This document shows, one piece after another, positions 7,016 to 7,026 of a stretch of 7,026 bases of DNA (positions are counted from its first letter, which is position 1; each line of letters opens with the position of its first letter). Below the pieces are notes generated by a model. It had not been told where the DNA came from, made no database searches, and worked only from the letters and a program-made list of their open reading frames with translations. The stretch covers positions 422 to 7,447 of the forward strand of contig JALWBK010000211.1 in NCBI GenBank assembly GCA_027037155.1, read 5' to 3'. The DNA is from a bacterium. GTDB taxonomy: Bacteria > Thermosulfidibacterota > Thermosulfidibacteria > Thermosulfidibacterales > Thermosulfidibacteraceae. A program made the translations under genes and the position numbers.

Positions 7016-7026
7016 ATGGAGAAGAG
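7016..7026 (+). CDS. Start of an unidentified plus-strand gene, cut by window edge
   Basis: An ATG at 7016 is followed by codons for Glu and Lys before the window ends. It is preceded by a purine-rich ribosome site, GAGGAAG (7004-7010), at a 5-nt spacing. The 50-bp gap to the divergent mlaE also fits a gene start. Three codons give no clue to function. Confidence 0.45.

Overview
The window is a compact chromosomal stretch of a Gram-negative, probably thermophilic bacterium. It holds seven complete housekeeping genes and the first codons of an eighth. The thermophile suggestion is inference from heavy use of AGG/AGA (Arg) and ATA (Ile) codons, Lys/Glu-rich proteins, short intergenic gaps and overlapping genes. 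An Mla-type lipid transporter implies an outer membrane. The order prmC-murA-hisG recalls deltaproteobacterial and deep-branching thermophile genomes, but the species cannot be named from this sequence.

Layout: positions 75-2805 on the minus strand form a tightly overlapping operon read prmC -> murA -> hisG: release-factor glutamine methyltransferase, first committed step of peptidoglycan synthesis, first step of histidine synthesis. A 70-bp divergent promoter region (2806-2875) separates it from a plus-strand pair, alaC -> hom (2876-5385), whose genes overlap by 28 nt: an alanine-type aminotransferase and homoserine dehydrogenase. Hom converges with only 4 nt of spacing on a minus-strand pair, mlaE -> mlaF (6965-5390), the permease and ATPase of a phospholipid-trafficking ABC transporter. 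A 50-bp divergent gap then leads to a plus-strand gene that starts at 7016 and leaves the window.

Functionally the window combines amino-acid biosynthesis (his, thr/met, ala), cell-envelope construction and lipid homeostasis (murA, mlaEF) and translation termination (prmC). No RNA gene, mobile element, CRISPR array or riboswitch is visible, and no gap exceeds 300 bases. No new biological system is evident. The points most worth a second look are a Cys/His cluster at the C-terminus of MlaF, whose codons also contain a 7-bp perfect hairpin at the convergent gene junction; an mlaEF pair with no adjacent mlaD; a short-form HisG that should need HisZ; and nearly superimposed antiparallel promoters between prmC and alaC.
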